Shown: positions 63,143-64,000 of the stretch, one piece after another | Layout: every line of letters starts with the position of its first letter | Numbering within the stretch: the first letter of the stretch is position 1 | NCBI RefSeq assembly: GCF_001653335.1 | Contig: NZ_CP015079.1 | Span: forward strand, 434,001-498,000 | Reading direction: 5' to 3' | From: Nocardioides dokdonensis FR1436 | GTDB lineage: Bacteria; Actinomycetota; Actinomycetes; Propionibacteriales; Nocardioidaceae | Length of the DNA: 64,000 bases | Position numbers and translations under genes: made by a program | The notes under the pieces: generated by a model | Databases searched by the model: none | Seen by the model: the letters and a program-made list of their open reading frames with translations, nothing else | Told to the model about the DNA's origin: nothing

Positions 63143-64000
63143 ATGACGTCGCAGCGCCCCGGACCCGGTGCCCCCGGACCTCCTGGGCCGGAGACCTCCG
63201 GTGAGCGCGCCCGGGCCGTGGGGCGGGGACTGGGCACCGGCGCCAAGGTGGGCGCGCGCGGCGCGGCCGTGGCAGCGCGGGCCACCACCCGGGCCACGGC
63301 CCGGGCCGGCCGCTACGTCGGACGCCAGGCGCACCGCGCCGCCAATGCCGAGGGGGCCGACCGCTCGGGGCTGAACCGCCTCTTCTACCTGCACTTCTTC
63401 AACACCGCCGGCGACGCGGCCGTCGCGATCTCGTTGGCCGGCAGCCTCTTCTTCACGGTCCCGTCCGGGGAGGCGCGCGGCCAGGTCGCGCTGTTCCTGG
63501 GCCTGACGATGCTGCCGTTCGCGATCGTGGCCCCGCTGATCGGGCCGTTCCTCGACCGCTTCAGCCACGGCCGCCGCTGGGCGATCGGCGCGACGATGGC
63601 GATGCGTGCCTTCCTCTGCTGGGGACTGGCCGGAGCCGTGACCGGGGAGTCGGCGTGGCTCTTCGCCGCGGCGCTCGGAGTGCTGGTCTCGTCCAAGGCG
63701 TACGGCGTCACCCGGGCGGCCGCCGTACCGCGGCTGCTGCCGCCGGGGACCACGCTGGTCAAGGCCAACGGACGGGTCTCGCTGGCCGGCATCCTCGGGG
63801 CCACCATCTCGGCCCCGCTCGCCGCCCTCGCCTCTCTCGTCGGTCCGGAGTGGTCGCTGCGCTACGCGTTCGTGCTCTTCGTCGTGGCCACCGTCTTCGC
63901 CATCCGGCTGCCCGAACGGGTCGACTCCTCCGTGGGCGAGGAGATGCTGGTGCTGATGGCTCCCGGCGGCACCTCGACCCCGGCACCGCCCATGTCCGGT
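63143..64000 (+). CDS. MFS transporter, N-terminal part (3' end outside window)
   Basis: The open frame runs from ATG 63143 through the window end (286 codons visible). After a basic Ala/Arg-rich N-terminal extension of about 70 residues, LNRLFYLHFFNTAGDAAVAI starts the membrane part, and SLFFTVPSGEARGQVALFLG, LPFAIVAPLIGPFLDRFSHG RRWA (MFS loop 2-3 motif) and further helices follow. Divergent from DUF3027, a frequent pairing. A CAGGAT box lies 6 nt before the ATG. Substrate unknown. Confidence 0.85.
   Translation, partial: MTSQRPGPGAPGPPGPETSGERARAVGRGLGTGAKVGARGAAVAARATTRATARAGRYVGRQAHRAANAEGADRSGLNRLFYLHFFNTAGDAAVAISLAGSLFFTVPSGEARGQVALFLGLTMLPFAIVAPLIGPFLDRFSHGRRWAIGATMAMRAFLCWGLAGAVTGESAWLFAAALGVLVSSKAYGVTRAAAVPRLLPPGTTLVKANGRVSLAGILGATISAPLAALASLVGPEWSLRYAFVLFVVATVFAIRLPERVDSSVGEEMLVLMAPGGTSTPAPPMSG

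Overview
The window is about 64 kb of a very GC-rich actinobacterial chromosome. Gene content and protein style point to the Nocardioidaceae, probably Nocardioides or a close relative. Supporting signs are the many GTG and TTG starts, the actinobacterial glgA/glgC pair, a type-Z S14 (rpsZ), DUF3027 and DUF2530 proteins, a mycothiol-dependent isomerase family protein, several FadE-type acyl-CoA dehydrogenases and a KstR2-like TetR regulator. I see no tRNA, rRNA, CRISPR array, prophage or insertion sequence. The genus is inference; the phylum is well supported.

Layout. 1-9.9 kb: assorted housekeeping genes: the end of a phosphodiester glycosidase, a lipoprotein, a mismatch DNA glycosylase, divergent glgC/glgA for glycogen, an inositol-monophosphatase-like enzyme, an EthD-like protein, DUF4234, and a DUF1800/DUF1501 pair. 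9.9-14.9 kb: a permuted papain-fold protein, a predicted two-subunit acyl-CoA dehydrogenase, a PAP2 membrane phosphatase and a lipoprotein. 14.9-21.6 kb: a TetR regulator divergent from a tight operon of SDR, SDR, APH-like kinase, ACAD10/11-type dehydrogenase, a second dehydrogenase and an HSL-type hydrolase. 21.8-28.1 kb: a PucR regulator divergent from a complete branched-chain-amino-acid-type ABC transporter (livG-F-H-M-K) closed by a strong hairpin. 28.1-31.7 kb: small enzymes, truA, a PfkB kinase and a short GntR regulator.

31.8-58.1 kb is the main translation block, nearly all on the minus strand. In transcription order it holds rpsL-rpsG-fusA-tuf, then (after a sigma factor with its membrane partner, and trmB) rpsJ-rplC-rplD-rplW-rplB-rpsS-rplV-rpsC-rplP-rpmC-rpsQ, rplN-rplX-rplE-rpsZ-rpsH-rplF-rplR-rpsE-rpmD-rplO, secY-adk-map, and infA-rpmJ-rpsM-rpsK-rpsD-rpoA-rplQ. 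A riboswitch-controlled terC and an LLM oxidoreductase sit between map and infA. As written, rplB carries a one-base frameshift in a C homopolymer, most likely a consensus error. 58.2-64 kb: an MFS exporter, an NCS2 purine permease, DUF2530, a methyltransferase, DUF3027 and a truncated MFS gene.

Best second looks: (1) the 15.5-21.6 kb operon, which pairs a separate APH kinase with an ACAD10/11-type dehydrogenase, the arrangement expected for phosphorylation-elimination of hydroxyacyl-CoA, under a palindrome close to the KstR2 operator; (2) a 24-nt element shared by the leaders of the str and S10 operons, the latter also carrying a run of hairpins; (3) a yybP-ykoY-type manganese riboswitch before terC; (4) recurrent TAnnnT boxes 6-7 nt before start codons, implying many leaderless mRNAs; (5) the rplB frameshift.
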